The notes under the pieces are model-generated. The model worked only from the letters and a program-made list of their open reading frames with translations, had not been told where the DNA came from and did not search any database. Of a stretch of DNA of 64,000 nucleotides, positions 28,068-36,509 are shown piece after piece; positions within the stretch are counted from its first letter, which is position 1; every line of letters begins with the position of its first letter. The position numbers and the translations under genes were made by a program. This stretch comes from Actinomycetota bacterium (GTDB taxonomy: Bacteria; Actinomycetota; Actinomycetes; S36-B12), in assembly GCA_030681835.1 (NCBI GenBank), contig JAUXRN010000193.1:1-64000 (forward strand), in the 5' to 3' direction.

Positions 28068-28664
28068 ATGACGAGCGCGCAAGGCCGGCACCGCACCCCG
28101 AGCACCGATGTCACGGACTCCCTCGTCGCGGCCGCGCTTGAGCTGCTGGAGGAGGAGGGCCCCGACGGGCTCACCGTCCGGGCCGTCGCCGCCCGTGCCG
28201 GCGTGGCACCGATGGGCGTGTATTCGCGCTTCGGCGGGAAGCCGGGCCTCGTCGAGGCGCTCTTCGTGCACGGCTTCGACGAGCTGCATGCCACGATCGC
28301 GGCCAGCCGCGGACGCGACGCGCTTGCCCGCCTGCGCAAGGGCTGCCGCGCCTACCGTTCCTTCGCGGTCGCGCACCCGCACCTGTACCAGCTCATGTTC
28401 CAGAAGATGCTGGAGCTGGACCTGTCCGCCGAGTCGCTCGACACCGCTGCTCAGACGTTCACCCAGCTGGCCGACCGCGTGGCCGACGCCATGGAGGCCG
28501 GCCTGCTCGCGCCTGGCGACCAGGTCGAGGTGGCCCAGCAGGTCTGGAACGGCCTGCATGGAGGCGTCATGCTGGAACTGGCCGGGATCACCTTTGCCGC
28601 CGACCCCGAGCGCACCTTCGGGGCGATGGTCGACTCGTTGCTGCGCGGGCTGGCCACGAAGTAG
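28068..28664 (+). CDS. TetR-family repressor of the adjacent exporter
   Basis: The 198-residue protein has an N-terminal helix-turn-helix LTVRAVAARAGVAPMGVYSRFGGKPGLVEALF and a C-terminal WHG-type ligand domain with RSFAVAHPHLYQLMFQ and VWNGLHGGVMLELAG. Divergent arrangement with the DHA2 exporter and the shared palindrome make local, ligand-relieved repression likely. The start is set by the -10 box six bases upstream. Confidence 0.92.
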   Translation: MTSAQGRHRTPSTDVTDSLVAAALELLEEEGPDGLTVRAVAARAGVAPMGVYSRFGGKPGLVEALFVHGFDELHATIAASRGRDALARLRKGCRAYRSFAVAHPHLYQLMFQKMLELDLSAESLDTAAQTFTQLADRVADAMEAGLLAPGDQVEVAQQVWNGLHGGVMLELAGITFAADPERTFGAMVDSLLRGLATK

Positions 28665-28682
28665 CCCCGGGAGGCGGTGGCG

Positions 28683-29507
28683 CTAGCAGGTGCCGCCGGC
28701 CCCGAAGTTCTGCGCCCAGTAGGTGCCGTACTCGCTGCCTTCCACGGTGGCGAAGCCCACGCCGAGATGAGTGAACCGTGGTTCGACGATGTTGGTGTAG
28801 TGACCGGCTGAGTCGCGCCACGCCGCCATGACCTCGGCAACGTCGGCCTGCCCCGCAGCGATGTTCTCGCCCCAGGCGCGGGCACCGTCGTAGCCGGCCG
28901 CCTCCATGCGATCCCCGGGGGTGGAGCCGTCCGGCCCGTGGTGGTCGAAGTGGTTGCGTTCGCCCATGAGCTGGGCATACGCCTGCGCGGAACGGTTCAA
29001 GGCCGCGCACAGGCGCACCGGATCCGCCCCGGCCTTCGCCCGCAGGGCGTTGACGTCGCCCAGCATCTCGCGCTGCCAATCCGACGGATCGGCGACCGGG
29101 CCAGCCCCGGGGCTGGTGACCTGGGTGGTGAAGAACGGGGCAGTGGCGCGTACCCGCGCGGTCACCACGAAGGTGCCGGCATCGCCGTAGGTGTGCGTCC
29201 CGGTGGCAGCGCAGGACTGGGGCCTGGCGGCCGCCCGGGCCGTGGAGCACGTGCTCCGCAGGACGGCCTTGCGGCCTTCGCCCCACCGCACCGTGACCGG
29301 CCTGCCCCGGGAGATTCCCACGACCGCCAGCGTCAGTGTCGTGCCCATCTCGGTCTCCACGACCGTGTTGCTTGACACCGCCGGGTAGCGGGTCGCGGCC
29401 GTGGCGGGGGCAGGGAGCGTGGCACAGGCGAGCGCTGCTGCCGAAACAGCGACGGTCAGGACGAGGCGACCCACGGATGAGCGCACGGCATCCATCCTCC
29501 TCCTCAT
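28683..29507 (-). CDS. Secreted CAP/SCP-domain protein
   Basis: The 274-residue product has a signal peptide (MRRRMDAVRSSVGRLVLTV then an Ala-rich core ending PATA), an Ig/PKD-like region with paired cysteines (residues about 60-125), and a C-terminal CAP domain: MLGDVNALRAKAGADPVRL, FDHHGPDGSTPGDRM, GENIAAGQ, HYTNIVEPRFTHLGVGF. The ATG at 29507 overlaps the DUF309 stop (ATGA); ATG 29495, directly behind GAGGAGGAGG, is an alternative. CAP proteins of bacteria are extracellular, with roles mostly unknown. It ends a four-gene operon. Confidence 0.88.
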   Translation of the reverse strand: MRRRMDAVRSSVGRLVLTVAVSAAALACATLPAPATAATRYPAVSSNTVVETEMGTTLTLAVVGISRGRPVTVRWGEGRKAVLRSTCSTARAAARPQSCAATGTHTYGDAGTFVVTARVRATAPFFTTQVTSPGAGPVADPSDWQREMLGDVNALRAKAGADPVRLCAALNRSAQAYAQLMGERNHFDHHGPDGSTPGDRMEAAGYDGARAWGENIAAGQADVAEVMAAWRDSAGHYTNIVEPRFTHLGVGFATVEGSEYGTYWAQNFGAGGTC

Positions 29508-29893
29508 TCGGCCAGACGCAGGCACGAACGCCGGACGAGGCCCTCGTCGATGCATGGCGGCAGGCTGGCGGCCCCGTCGAGCGTCGCCATCGCCCGCCTG
29601 GCCAGCCGCTGCGCACCGACGCCGTTGCCGCGTGCCTCGTGCGTCAGCGCGGCACCCCATTGCGCCAGTGCGCGCCATGCGTCGCGCTGCGTTCCTTCGG
29701 CCAGCCGCCACCGAAGCTCGAAGACCTCGTGTGCATGGAACGGCAGCCCATGGGACAGGTATCCCATGGCCGCCCGCCAGGCGGCATCGTCGTTGTCCGC
29801 ATCGCCCGGAAGCACCGGCGGCACGGCCAATGCGGGATCCCCGCCAGAGGGCAGCGGCCGGCCGAGCCGGTCGCGTGGCCGCTCCGCGGTCAT
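29504..29893 (-). CDS. DUF309 protein
   Basis: The 129-residue protein has the DUF309 core HAHEVFELRWRLAEGTQRD (seen in parts), with His-x-x-His-Glu and a later LTHEARGNGVGAQRLARRA. The family is all-helical with a possible metal site; no function is established. Its GTG or ATG overlaps the hydrolase stop and its stop overlaps the CAP gene start, so it is fully coupled within the operon. Confidence 0.85.
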   Translation of the reverse strand: MTAERPRDRLGRPLPSGGDPALAVPPVLPGDADNDDAAWRAAMGYLSHGLPFHAHEVFELRWRLAEGTQRDAWRALAQWGAALTHEARGNGVGAQRLARRAMATLDGAASLPPCIDEGLVRRSCLRLAE

Positions 29894-30810
29894 CCCCTCG
29901 TCACGCCCGGGAGCCAGTCGAGGAGCGCCGCGGTGAACTCGTCCGGCGACTCCTCGTGCGGGAAGTGGCCCGCATCGAGGTCGATCCGCCGGTAGTCGCC
30001 GCGGACGTACGCATCGCTGCCGTCGACCGAGCCGGGAAGGGTCATCGGGTCGGCCTTGCCGTGCACCTGCAGCACCCGCCGCTGGATGGGGGCTTCCATC
30101 AACGACATGTAGGAGAGCCCGTCCGGCCGCACGGAGGACCGAGCGGCCCAGCGGTGATACTCGATTGCGGTGTGGGCCGTGGGCCAGCGCAGGAAGGCGG
30201 ACCGGTAGACGTCAGCGGTCTGCTCGTCGAGCCATTCGTCGCTCGCGCACCACGAGCGGATGAGGTCGACGACGCGCTGCCCATCGCGTGCCGTGAGCCG
30301 GCGTTCGGGAACGAAGGGAACCTGGAAGCCGAGGGCGTACCCCAGCGCGGCGCGTTGGCGGCCGTTTCGCATCAGCGCACGTCGCAGCTGCCGTGGGTGC
30401 GGCATCGACACGGGCACGATCGCGCGCACCGTGTCAGGCTCGACGACTGCCGTGGACCACGCCCCGAGTCCGCCCCAGCCATGGCCCACGATGACGGCGT
30501 CCTCCTCGCCCAGGCACCGGATGACGCCGGCCACGTCCGCTGCCAGCGTTCGGGGGTCGTAGCCCTCAGGCGGGTGGTCGGACCCCCCGTACCCGCGCAG
30601 GTCCATCGCGATTGCCCGGTAGCCGGCGTCGGCGAGTGCGACGATCTGGCTGCGCCACGTCCACCAGAAGGTCGGGAATCCGTGCAGGAAGAGCACGGCT
30701 GGTCCGTCGCCGGATTCGACAATGTGGAACCGGGCCCCGTTGGCGGAGACATCGCGATGGCTCCACGGACCCGCCGCCCGGATCGCCGCGTCGGGGTCGG
30801 GCAGGGTCAC
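29890..30810 (-). CDS. Alpha/beta hydrolase of the EphE (epoxide hydrolase) group with Gly at the nucleophile position
   Basis: The 306-residue protein has the oxyanion-hole motif HGFPTFWWTWR, the RGYGGSDHP loop and the C-terminal AGHFPHEESPDEF with the catalytic-type His. At the nucleophile elbow, where epoxide hydrolases have Asp (GHDWGG), it reads GHGWGG, so the usual nucleophile is replaced by Gly. It matches Rv3670 by position. Either another residue serves or the protein is not a hydrolase of the classic kind. It follows the DUF1469 gene by three bases. Confidence 0.82.
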   Translation of the reverse strand: MTLPDPDAAIRAAGPWSHRDVSANGARFHIVESGDGPAVLFLHGFPTFWWTWRSQIVALADAGYRAIAMDLRGYGGSDHPPEGYDPRTLAADVAGVIRCLGEEDAVIVGHGWGGLGAWSTAVVEPDTVRAIVPVSMPHPRQLRRALMRNGRQRAALGYALGFQVPFVPERRLTARDGQRVVDLIRSWCASDEWLDEQTADVYRSAFLRWPTAHTAIEYHRWAARSSVRPDGLSYMSLMEAPIQRRVLQVHGKADPMTLPGSVDGSDAYVRGDYRRIDLDAGHFPHEESPDEFTAALLDWLPGVTRG

Positions 30811-30813
30811 GCG

Positions 30814-31257
30814 CTAGGACTCCTGGGGCGACGTAACGGGCATGACGACGGGGTCCGGGGTCATCTCCGGCGCCACCGCCCCCGAGAGCGCCGCCTTGGT
30901 CTTCTCGAACTCGATCATCGTCAGGTTCGGGCCGCTGGCCTTCTCGAACTGCTGGCGGGCCACCAGCGCGGTGATGGTCCCGGCGATGATCAGCAGGACC
31001 GCGACGATGAGGAAGCCAGCCCACTCCGGCAGGCCCAGGGCAGCGATGCCGAGGGCAAGGGTCACCAGCAGGAACAAGACCGCGAAGATGGCAATGCCGA
31101 GGGTGGCGATGCCCAGGCCTGCGCCTGTGCCGAATCGCTGGCCGGAGGCGCTGATCTCGGTCTTGGCCAGCGCCAGCTGGGCATTGGCGAGCCTCTTGGC
31201 ATCGTCGGCGGCCTTGGTGAGCAGGGCCTTCAGGGATGGCTTGGGTTGGGGCGGCAT
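30814..31257 (-). CDS. Phage-holin-3-6/DUF1469-type membrane protein
   Basis: The 147-residue product has an amphipathic, Ala/Lys-rich N-terminal helix, then two membrane helices (residues about 45-72 and 78-98) with the short loop GLPEWA, and a soluble tail. It is a widespread actinobacterial family found also in Rv3669; despite the name there is no link to lysis. GGAGGTA stands before the ATG. It leads the operon with the EphE-like hydrolase, DUF309 and CAP genes. Confidence 0.82.
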   Translation of the reverse strand: MPPQPKPSLKALLTKAADDAKRLANAQLALAKTEISASGQRFGTGAGLGIATLGIAIFAVLFLLVTLALGIAALGLPEWAGFLIVAVLLIIAGTITALVARQQFEKASGPNLTMIEFEKTKAALSGAVAPEMTPDPVVMPVTSPQES

Positions 31258-31287
31258 GACTACCTCCGGCTGGTCAGGTACGTCAGG

Positions 31288-32571
31288 CTATCGGGAGTCA
31301 GGCTCGGCATACACGTCCGGGATTCCATCCCCGTCCTCGTCGGCCTGCTCACGGGCATAGACCTCCGCGTAGTGGCGGTTGCGCGTCCGGAGTGCCCCGG
31401 CGGCCAGGACGGCGGCAATCACGGAGGCGACGAGCACTGCCAGCTTGGCCGATTCGAGCTGGCCGGGGTCGCTCATGTAGGCCAACTCGGCGATCAGCAG
31501 GGCGACCGTGAAACCGATTCCCGCGACGACCCCCACCGCCCCCACATCTCTCCAGGCCAGGTCCGGGGCGAGCGAGGCACGGGTGAAGCGCGCCGTCAGC
31601 CAGGCACCGGCGATGATGCCGATCGGCTTGCCCACCACCAGACCGACGATGATGCCGATCGCCACGGGCGAGGACAGCCCCTCGATGAACCCGGTGCTGC
31701 GGAAGTCGACGCCCGCGGCGAAGAAGGCGAAGAGCGGTACGCACACCCCTGCGCTGATCGGGTGGATGAGGTGGGAGAGCCGCTCGGCCGGCGCCTGCGC
31801 CTCGCCAGGATCGGTGCGCACGCGGGTGAGGAAGCCGAACACCACGCCGGCGATGGTGGCGTGGATGCCGCTCTCGTGCGTGAAGTACCAGCCCAGCAGC
31901 ACGAGCGGGACGTAGAGGAATGGTGTCGTCATGCGCAGCCGCATCGCCAGCGCGTAGACGCCGAAGGTTGCCAGCGCAGCGAGGAACCACCAGATCGAGA
32001 ACGCGTCGGAGTAGAAGATCGCGATGACCGCGATCGCCCCGAGGTCGTCGACGACCGCGAGGGTCAGCAGGAAGGCGCGAAGGGCCACGGGAAGCCGACG
32101 GCCGATCACCGCGAGCACGGCAAGGGCGAAGGCGATGTCGGTCGCCATGGGGATGCCCCAGCCCACCGTCGACCCGTCGGCCGCCAGGGAGTTCACGGCC
32201 AGGAAGATGATCGCCGGCAGGGCCATTCCTCCGACGGCGGCCGCGACGGGCACGACCGCGCGCGCCGGCTTCGAGAGGGAGCCGAGCACGAGTTCGTGCT
32301 TGAGTTCCAGGCCGACCACGAAGAAGAAGACCGCGAGCAGTCCGTCCGCCGCCCACACGCCGAGGGGCAGGTCCAGGTGCAGCGAGATCGGCCCGACCTG
32401 CAGGTCGACGAGCGCCTCGTATGTCGCGCCCCAGGGCGAGTTGGCCCACACCAGCGCGACCGCCGCGGCTACGAGAAGCAGGATGCCGCCGAAGGTCTCG
32501 TCGCGCAGTTGCTCGACCAGCCAGCCCCGCTGCGGGAGCGTTGGCCGCTGGAGGAACTCCCGGTCGCTCAC
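31288..32571 (-). CDS. nhaA: Na+/H+ antiporter NhaA with Asp-rich C-terminal tail
   Basis: The 427-residue antiporter has the family's FFFVVGLELKHEL, the ion-binding Asp pair in LAVVDDLGAIAVIA, GIPMATDIAFALAVL and GVVAGIGFTVALLIAELAY. It exchanges external protons for internal sodium, adjusting pH and salt. The last residues, DEDGDGIPD, form one thrombospondin-type-3 calcium-binding-like repeat, unusual for NhaA. GTG 32571 lies six bases after a TAGGCT box, so it should be transcribed separately from acs and leaderless. Confidence 0.95.
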   Translation of the reverse strand: MSDREFLQRPTLPQRGWLVEQLRDETFGGILLLVAAAVALVWANSPWGATYEALVDLQVGPISLHLDLPLGVWAADGLLAVFFFVVGLELKHELVLGSLSKPARAVVPVAAAVGGMALPAIIFLAVNSLAADGSTVGWGIPMATDIAFALAVLAVIGRRLPVALRAFLLTLAVVDDLGAIAVIAIFYSDAFSIWWFLAALATFGVYALAMRLRMTTPFLYVPLVLLGWYFTHESGIHATIAGVVFGFLTRVRTDPGEAQAPAERLSHLIHPISAGVCVPLFAFFAAGVDFRSTGFIEGLSSPVAIGIIVGLVVGKPIGIIAGAWLTARFTRASLAPDLAWRDVGAVGVVAGIGFTVALLIAELAYMSDPGQLESAKLAVLVASVIAAVLAAGALRTRNRHYAEVYAREQADEDGDGIPDVYAEPDSR

Positions 32572-32577
32572 TCGACC

Positions 32578-32583
32578 AGCCTA
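32578..32583 (-). promoter_or_regulatory. -10 box (TAGGCT) of nhaA
   Basis: On the minus strand TAGGCT is six bases before GTG 32571, inside the 36-bp gap after acs. Confidence 0.65.
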
Positions 32584-32607
32584 GTTACGCGTTCGAGATG
32601 CCGATCG

Positions 32608-34569
32608 TCAGTCCTCGGCGGTGGAGGCGGCCAGGCCGCTGGAGATCAGGCCCATGACGGCGGGGTCGGCGAGGGTGGTGGCGTCGCCGAGGCTGCGGTG
32701 CTCGGCGACGTCGCGCAGCAGACGCCGCATGATCTTGCCGGAGCGGGTCTTGGGCAGCTCCGGGACGATCATGACCTGCCGGGGCTTGGCGATGGGGCCG
32801 ATCTCGTGGGCGACGTGGTTGCGCAGTTCGGCGACGATCGCTTCGCCGTCGGTCGCATCGACGTCGGCTCGCAGGATGACGAAGGCCACGATCCCTTGGC
32901 CGGTGGTCTCGTCGGCGGCGCCGACGACGGCGGCCTCGGCGACCTTGGGGTGCGAGACGAGCGCCGACTCGACCTCTGTGGTGGAGATGCGGTGGCCGGA
33001 GATGTTCATGACGTCGTCGACCCGGCCGAGCAGCCAGATGGCGCCGTCGTCGTCCCACTTGGCCCCGTCGCCGGCGAAGTAGTACTGCGGCCAGCGGGAC
33101 CAGTAGGTGTCGACGTAGCGGTCGTTGTCTCCCCAGATGCCGCGCAGCATGCCGGGCCACGGCTCGGTCAGCACCAGGTAGCCGCCGTGGCCGTTGCCGA
33201 CGGGCGTGCCGGCGTCGTCGACGATCGCGGCGCCGATGCCGGGCAGCGGCCGCATGGCCGAGCCGGGCTTGGTCGAGGTGACGCCGGGCAGGGGGGAGAT
33301 CATGATTGCGCCGGTCTCGGTCTGCCACCACGTGTCGACGATGGGGCAGCGGTCGCCGCCGATCGCCCGGCGGTACCACATCCATGCCTCGGGGTTGATC
33401 GGCTCGCCGACCGACCCGAGCAGGCGCAGGCTGGAGAGGTCGTGGCCGGCGGGCAGGTCGTCGCCCCACTTCATGAACGTGCGAATGGCGGTCGGCGCGG
33501 TGTAGAGGATCGTCACCTTGTGCCGCTCGACGATGTCCCACCAACGGTTCTTGCCCGGGGTGTCCGGGGTGCCCTCGTAGACCACCTGGGTCACCCGGTT
33601 GGCCAGCGGCCCGTAGACGATGTACGAGTGGCCGGTGACCCAGCCGATGTCCGCGGTGCACCAGTAGACGTCGCTGTCGGGCTTGAGGTCGAACACGTTG
33701 CGGTGCGTGTACGCGGCCTGGGTCAGGTAGCCCCCCGTGGTGTGCAGGATGCCCTTCGGCTTCCCGGTCGTCCCGGACGTGTACAGGATGAACAGCGGAT
33801 GCTCGGAATCGAATGCATCGGGCACGTGCACCGACGGCTGCCGGGCGACGATGTCATGCCACCACACGTCCCGGCCCTCGGCCCACTCCACTTCCGCGCC
33901 CGTACGGCGCACGACCAGCACGTGCTCGACGGACGGGGTCTCGGCCACCGCCTCGTCCACGGCCGGCTTCAGCGCCATCACCGTGCCCCGCCGGTTCTGG
34001 CCGTCCGCGGTGATCACGAGCCTTGCCTGCGCATCGTCGATCCGGCTGCGCAGCGCCTCCGCTGAGAACCCGGCGAACACCACCGAGTGCACCGCGCCGA
34101 TCCGGGCGCACGCCAGCATCGCCACGATCGCCTCGGGGATCATGGGCAGGTAGATCGCCACCCGATCGCCCGCGACGACGCCCAGCTCGGCCAGCGCATG
34201 CGCGGCCTGGCCGACCTCCGCCATCAGCTGCGCGTACGTCACGTCCCGGCGGTCGCCCGGCTCCCCCTCGAACCGGATCGCGACCTGGTCACCGTGACCG
34301 GACTCCACATGACGGTCGACGCAGTTGTAGGCCACGTTCAAGGTGCCGCCGACGAACCACTTCGCGAATGGCGCCCCCGACCAGTCCAGAACCTCCTCGA
34401 ACGGCTGCTCCCACGACAGGTACCGGGCCTGGTCGGCCCAGAAGCCGAGCCGGTCCGCCTCCGCATCGGAGTACATCCCAGCCGTGGCGTTGGCCTGCGC
34501 GGCGAAGGCATCCGACGGCGGGAAGACACGGTCCTCGTGCGACAGGTTGTCCAGGGCCTCGTGGCTCAC
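32608..34569 (-). CDS. acs: Acetyl-CoA synthetase (AMP-forming)
   Basis: Activates acetate to acetyl-CoA through acetyl-AMP. The 653-residue protein shows the P-loop-like YTSGTTGKPKG, WWQTETG, YFAGDGAKWDDDG, GRVDDVMNISGHR and the C-terminal PKTRSGKIMRR with the lysine that protein acetylation usually inactivates. GTG 34569 is chosen because GAGAGGA lies six bases upstream; an ATG 21 bases earlier is less likely. Position matches Rv3667. Confidence 0.97.
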   Translation of the reverse strand: MSHEALDNLSHEDRVFPPSDAFAAQANATAGMYSDAEADRLGFWADQARYLSWEQPFEEVLDWSGAPFAKWFVGGTLNVAYNCVDRHVESGHGDQVAIRFEGEPGDRRDVTYAQLMAEVGQAAHALAELGVVAGDRVAIYLPMIPEAIVAMLACARIGAVHSVVFAGFSAEALRSRIDDAQARLVITADGQNRRGTVMALKPAVDEAVAETPSVEHVLVVRRTGAEVEWAEGRDVWWHDIVARQPSVHVPDAFDSEHPLFILYTSGTTGKPKGILHTTGGYLTQAAYTHRNVFDLKPDSDVYWCTADIGWVTGHSYIVYGPLANRVTQVVYEGTPDTPGKNRWWDIVERHKVTILYTAPTAIRTFMKWGDDLPAGHDLSSLRLLGSVGEPINPEAWMWYRRAIGGDRCPIVDTWWQTETGAIMISPLPGVTSTKPGSAMRPLPGIGAAIVDDAGTPVGNGHGGYLVLTEPWPGMLRGIWGDNDRYVDTYWSRWPQYYFAGDGAKWDDDGAIWLLGRVDDVMNISGHRISTTEVESALVSHPKVAEAAVVGAADETTGQGIVAFVILRADVDATDGEAIVAELRNHVAHEIGPIAKPRQVMIVPELPKTRSGKIMRRLLRDVAEHRSLGDATTLADPAVMGLISSGLAASTAED

Positions 34570-34652
34570 GGGCGGTCCTCTCCTCGGCACGGTGACGCTC
34601 GTCAGGCAACCTACCTAAAGGTCCGGCGGTCGCGGGAGGTATCGACGGCCGA

Positions 34653-34658
34653 TACCGT
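34653..34658 (+). promoter_or_regulatory. -10 box (TACCGT) of the Fic-like gene
   Basis: TACCGT is followed by six cytosines and GTG 34665; there is no ribosome site. Confidence 0.65.
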
Positions 34659-34664
34659 CCCCCC

Positions 34665-35429
34665 GTGCCCGACTCCGACCCGCTGGCCGTGCTGGCGGCG
34701 CGCCCCGAGGTGGCGGCCGCGTCCGCGGCGGCCAGGGCCGAGGTCGACGCGCTGCTCTGGCGACGGGATGTGCGTGCGGCCGCGGCGGAAGTGGCGGTCG
34801 CGTCCGTCGACCGTGGTGGCCGCGACTCCGCCGCGATCGACGGGGCCGATGTCGTCGAACCAGACGACTCCCCGATGGGTCGCGTCCTGGGAGCGGCGCT
34901 GCGCCTGACGGCCGAGGTCCCGCGCCACGTGGACGTCTTCGCCACGGCGCCTCTGCAGGCGCTTGCCCACCTGCATGCGGTCGTGGCCCACGGCTTCCTG
35001 CCGGCCGACGAGCTGGGCCGGCCGCGGGCAGGGATGCAGGCCGACGACCCGCTGCACTTGGGCCCGCCGCCGTCCGCCACGGCCGCCGCCGAGCGGCTGA
35101 TGGCGCTCGCGCAGGTGCTGACCCGTCCGACCGAGGCGCCCGCGACGGTGGTGGCCGCGGTGGCCCACGCCGAGCTGGCGTCGGCCCGGCCGTTCGCCTG
35201 GGGCTCGGGACTGCTCGGCCGTGCTTCGACGCGGCTGGTGCTGGCCGGCCGGGGCGTGGACCCGAGCCTGTTCAGCATCCCCGAGCACGGGATGCTCGAA
35301 CAGGGCCGTCCGGCGTACGTATCCGCGCTGCGCGGCTACGCGACCGGGACGCCCGACGGGGTGTCGGCCTTCCTGGTCTGGCACGCCACGGCTGTGGCGC
35401 TCGGCGCGCGGGCGGCCACGGTCCCGTAG
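34665..35429 (+). CDS. Degenerate Fic/Doc-fold protein (Rv3662c-like position)
   Basis: The 254-residue protein has a C-terminal half that follows the Fic layout: AHAELASARPFAWGSGLLGR, then LVLAGRGVDPSLFSIPEHG and YVSALRGYATGTPDGVSAFLVW. In active Fic enzymes the core is HPFxDGNGRxGR; here the catalytic His is Arg, Asp is Trp, Asn is Ser and the first Arg is Leu, while the final Gly-Arg remains. AMPylation activity is therefore not expected. It may be a scaffold or inhibitor-like protein. A conserved neighbour of the HAD/Ssd/Tad genes, from which it is separated here by the repeat-flanked unit. Fold assignment is my inference from pattern. Confidence 0.6.
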   Translation: MPDSDPLAVLAARPEVAAASAAARAEVDALLWRRDVRAAAAEVAVASVDRGGRDSAAIDGADVVEPDDSPMGRVLGAALRLTAEVPRHVDVFATAPLQALAHLHAVVAHGFLPADELGRPRAGMQADDPLHLGPPPSATAAAERLMALAQVLTRPTEAPATVVAAVAHAELASARPFAWGSGLLGRASTRLVLAGRGVDPSLFSIPEHGMLEQGRPAYVSALRGYATGTPDGVSAFLVWHATAVALGARAATVP

Positions 35430-35445
35430 CCGGCGCGGACGCCGT

Positions 35446-35507
35446 CCGCCGAGACCAGCACCTGGCGTCGGTCCCGCGCACCCGGAACGACTCCAACTGC
35501 TGGTGTC
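35446..35507 (+). repeat. Left copy of a 57-bp palindrome-ended element
   Basis: The core runs 35451-35507 from GAGACCAG to CTGGTGTC (8-bp ends, one mismatch). It is 45/57 identical to the right copy read on the other strand; the first 25 bases match almost perfectly (ACCAGCACCTGGCGTCG). The five bases outside (CCGCC) also mirror the right copy's flank, giving an outer inverted repeat from 35446. Confidence 0.85.
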
Positions 35508-35582
35508 GATCCGGATGGCCCTGCGTCCACAGGGGCGACGTTGGGGCTCGCTGGCCTCGCCGACATGACCGAGGGTGCCGCC

Positions 35583-36509
35583 ATGCCGCGGTACGCCGAC
35601 CCCGATCCGGTCCGAACGCCCCTCCTGATCACCCGGGAATGGGCGCTCGCATCCGGGCTGACGAGGGACCAGATCCGGCAGCGGGTCAGGTCTGGCCGCT
35701 GGGAGGTCGTGGCCCGCGGGATGTACCGGCGCAGCCAGTGGCGGGAGTCGTGCGGGCTGGACGAGCATGCGCTGGCCCGCATCGAGCACGTGCACAAGGT
35801 GGCAGCCGCGGCTCACCGCAACCCGGAGTGTGTCGTCGGCTTCGATAGCGCTGCGTTGCTGCACGGGCTCCCTGTGGCATCGGGGATCCCTCCGTCAGTC
35901 ACGCTCATCGCGCCCGACGGCGCGTGGACGGGTCGACGGCCCGGGATCGTGATGCGGCGGCTCACACTCGGCATGGACGATGTCCTAGAGGGTCCACCTC
36001 GAGTCACCACCCCGGAACGGACCTGGCTCGACCTCGCTCGCGTGAGCCCCCTGGGCGTGGGCCTGGCCGCCGTGGACGCGGGCTTGCGCGATGGCATCCT
36101 CGACGGCAACGCAATGGTGGCCAGGCTCACCGCGCTCGGGACTGCCCGTGGCTGCCGGAAGGCCGCCGAGGCATTGCTGCACGCGAGCCTCCTGCGGGAA
36201 AGCGTCCTGGAGTCGTTGTCGTGGGCGTACTTCGTCGAGCGCAGCGTGCAGCTCCCCGAGATGCAAGTGAAGGTCCGGGACCAGGCGGGTCGGTTCGTCG
36301 CCCGCGTCGACTTCCTCTGGCGGGCGAGACGACTCGTGGGGGAATGCGACGGGCGGATGAAGTACCTATCGGCCGACGATCTCTACCGGGAGAAGCGACG
36401 CGAGGACGCCCTGCGCGCGCTGGGATTCGGCGTCGTTAGGTGGGGGCTGGGCGACCTCGGCACCGGCACCCTGGCGAGCCGCCTTCCCCGCGCTGACACC
36501 AGTGGGTGA
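35583..36509 (+). CDS. AbiEi-type winged-helix plus DUF559 (Vsr/restriction-fold) protein
   Basis: The 308-residue protein has an N-terminal AbiEi-like domain (ITREWALASGLTRDQIRQRVRSGRW, then GMYRR), a middle with VVGFDSAALLHGLPV, and a C-terminal nuclease-like domain: VRDQAGRFVARVDFLW, LVGECDGRMKY, REKRREDALRALGFGVVRW. The Asp...Glu-x-Asp-x-x-x-Lys spacing fits the Vsr/DUF559 restriction-endonuclease fold. No partner toxin (AbiEii) is adjacent. ATG 35583 is preceded by GAGGG; 35565 and 35541 are alternatives. The last five codons (DTSG and stop) lie within the right 57-bp repeat. Function unknown; DNA cleavage or nicking is an inference from fold. Confidence 0.72.
   Translation: MPRYADPDPVRTPLLITREWALASGLTRDQIRQRVRSGRWEVVARGMYRRSQWRESCGLDEHALARIEHVHKVAAAAHRNPECVVGFDSAALLHGLPVASGIPPSVTLIAPDGAWTGRRPGIVMRRLTLGMDDVLEGPPRVTTPERTWLDLARVSPLGVGLAAVDAGLRDGILDGNAMVARLTALGTARGCRKAAEALLHASLLRESVLESLSWAYFVERSVQLPEMQVKVRDQAGRFVARVDFLWRARRLVGECDGRMKYLSADDLYREKRREDALRALGFGVVRWGLGDLGTGTLASRLPRADTSG

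Noticed and set aside
29401-34065. A 1554-codon open frame on the plus strand
   Set aside because: It runs antisense through six well-supported minus-strand genes (CAP, DUF309, hydrolase, DUF1469, nhaA, acs) and has no recognisable motif.
35583-36509. Complete type IV toxin-antitoxin pair (AbiEi/AbiEii)
   Set aside because: Only the AbiEi-like domain is present; there is no AbiEii nucleotidyltransferase gene beside it, and the C-terminal half is a DUF559 nuclease-like domain.
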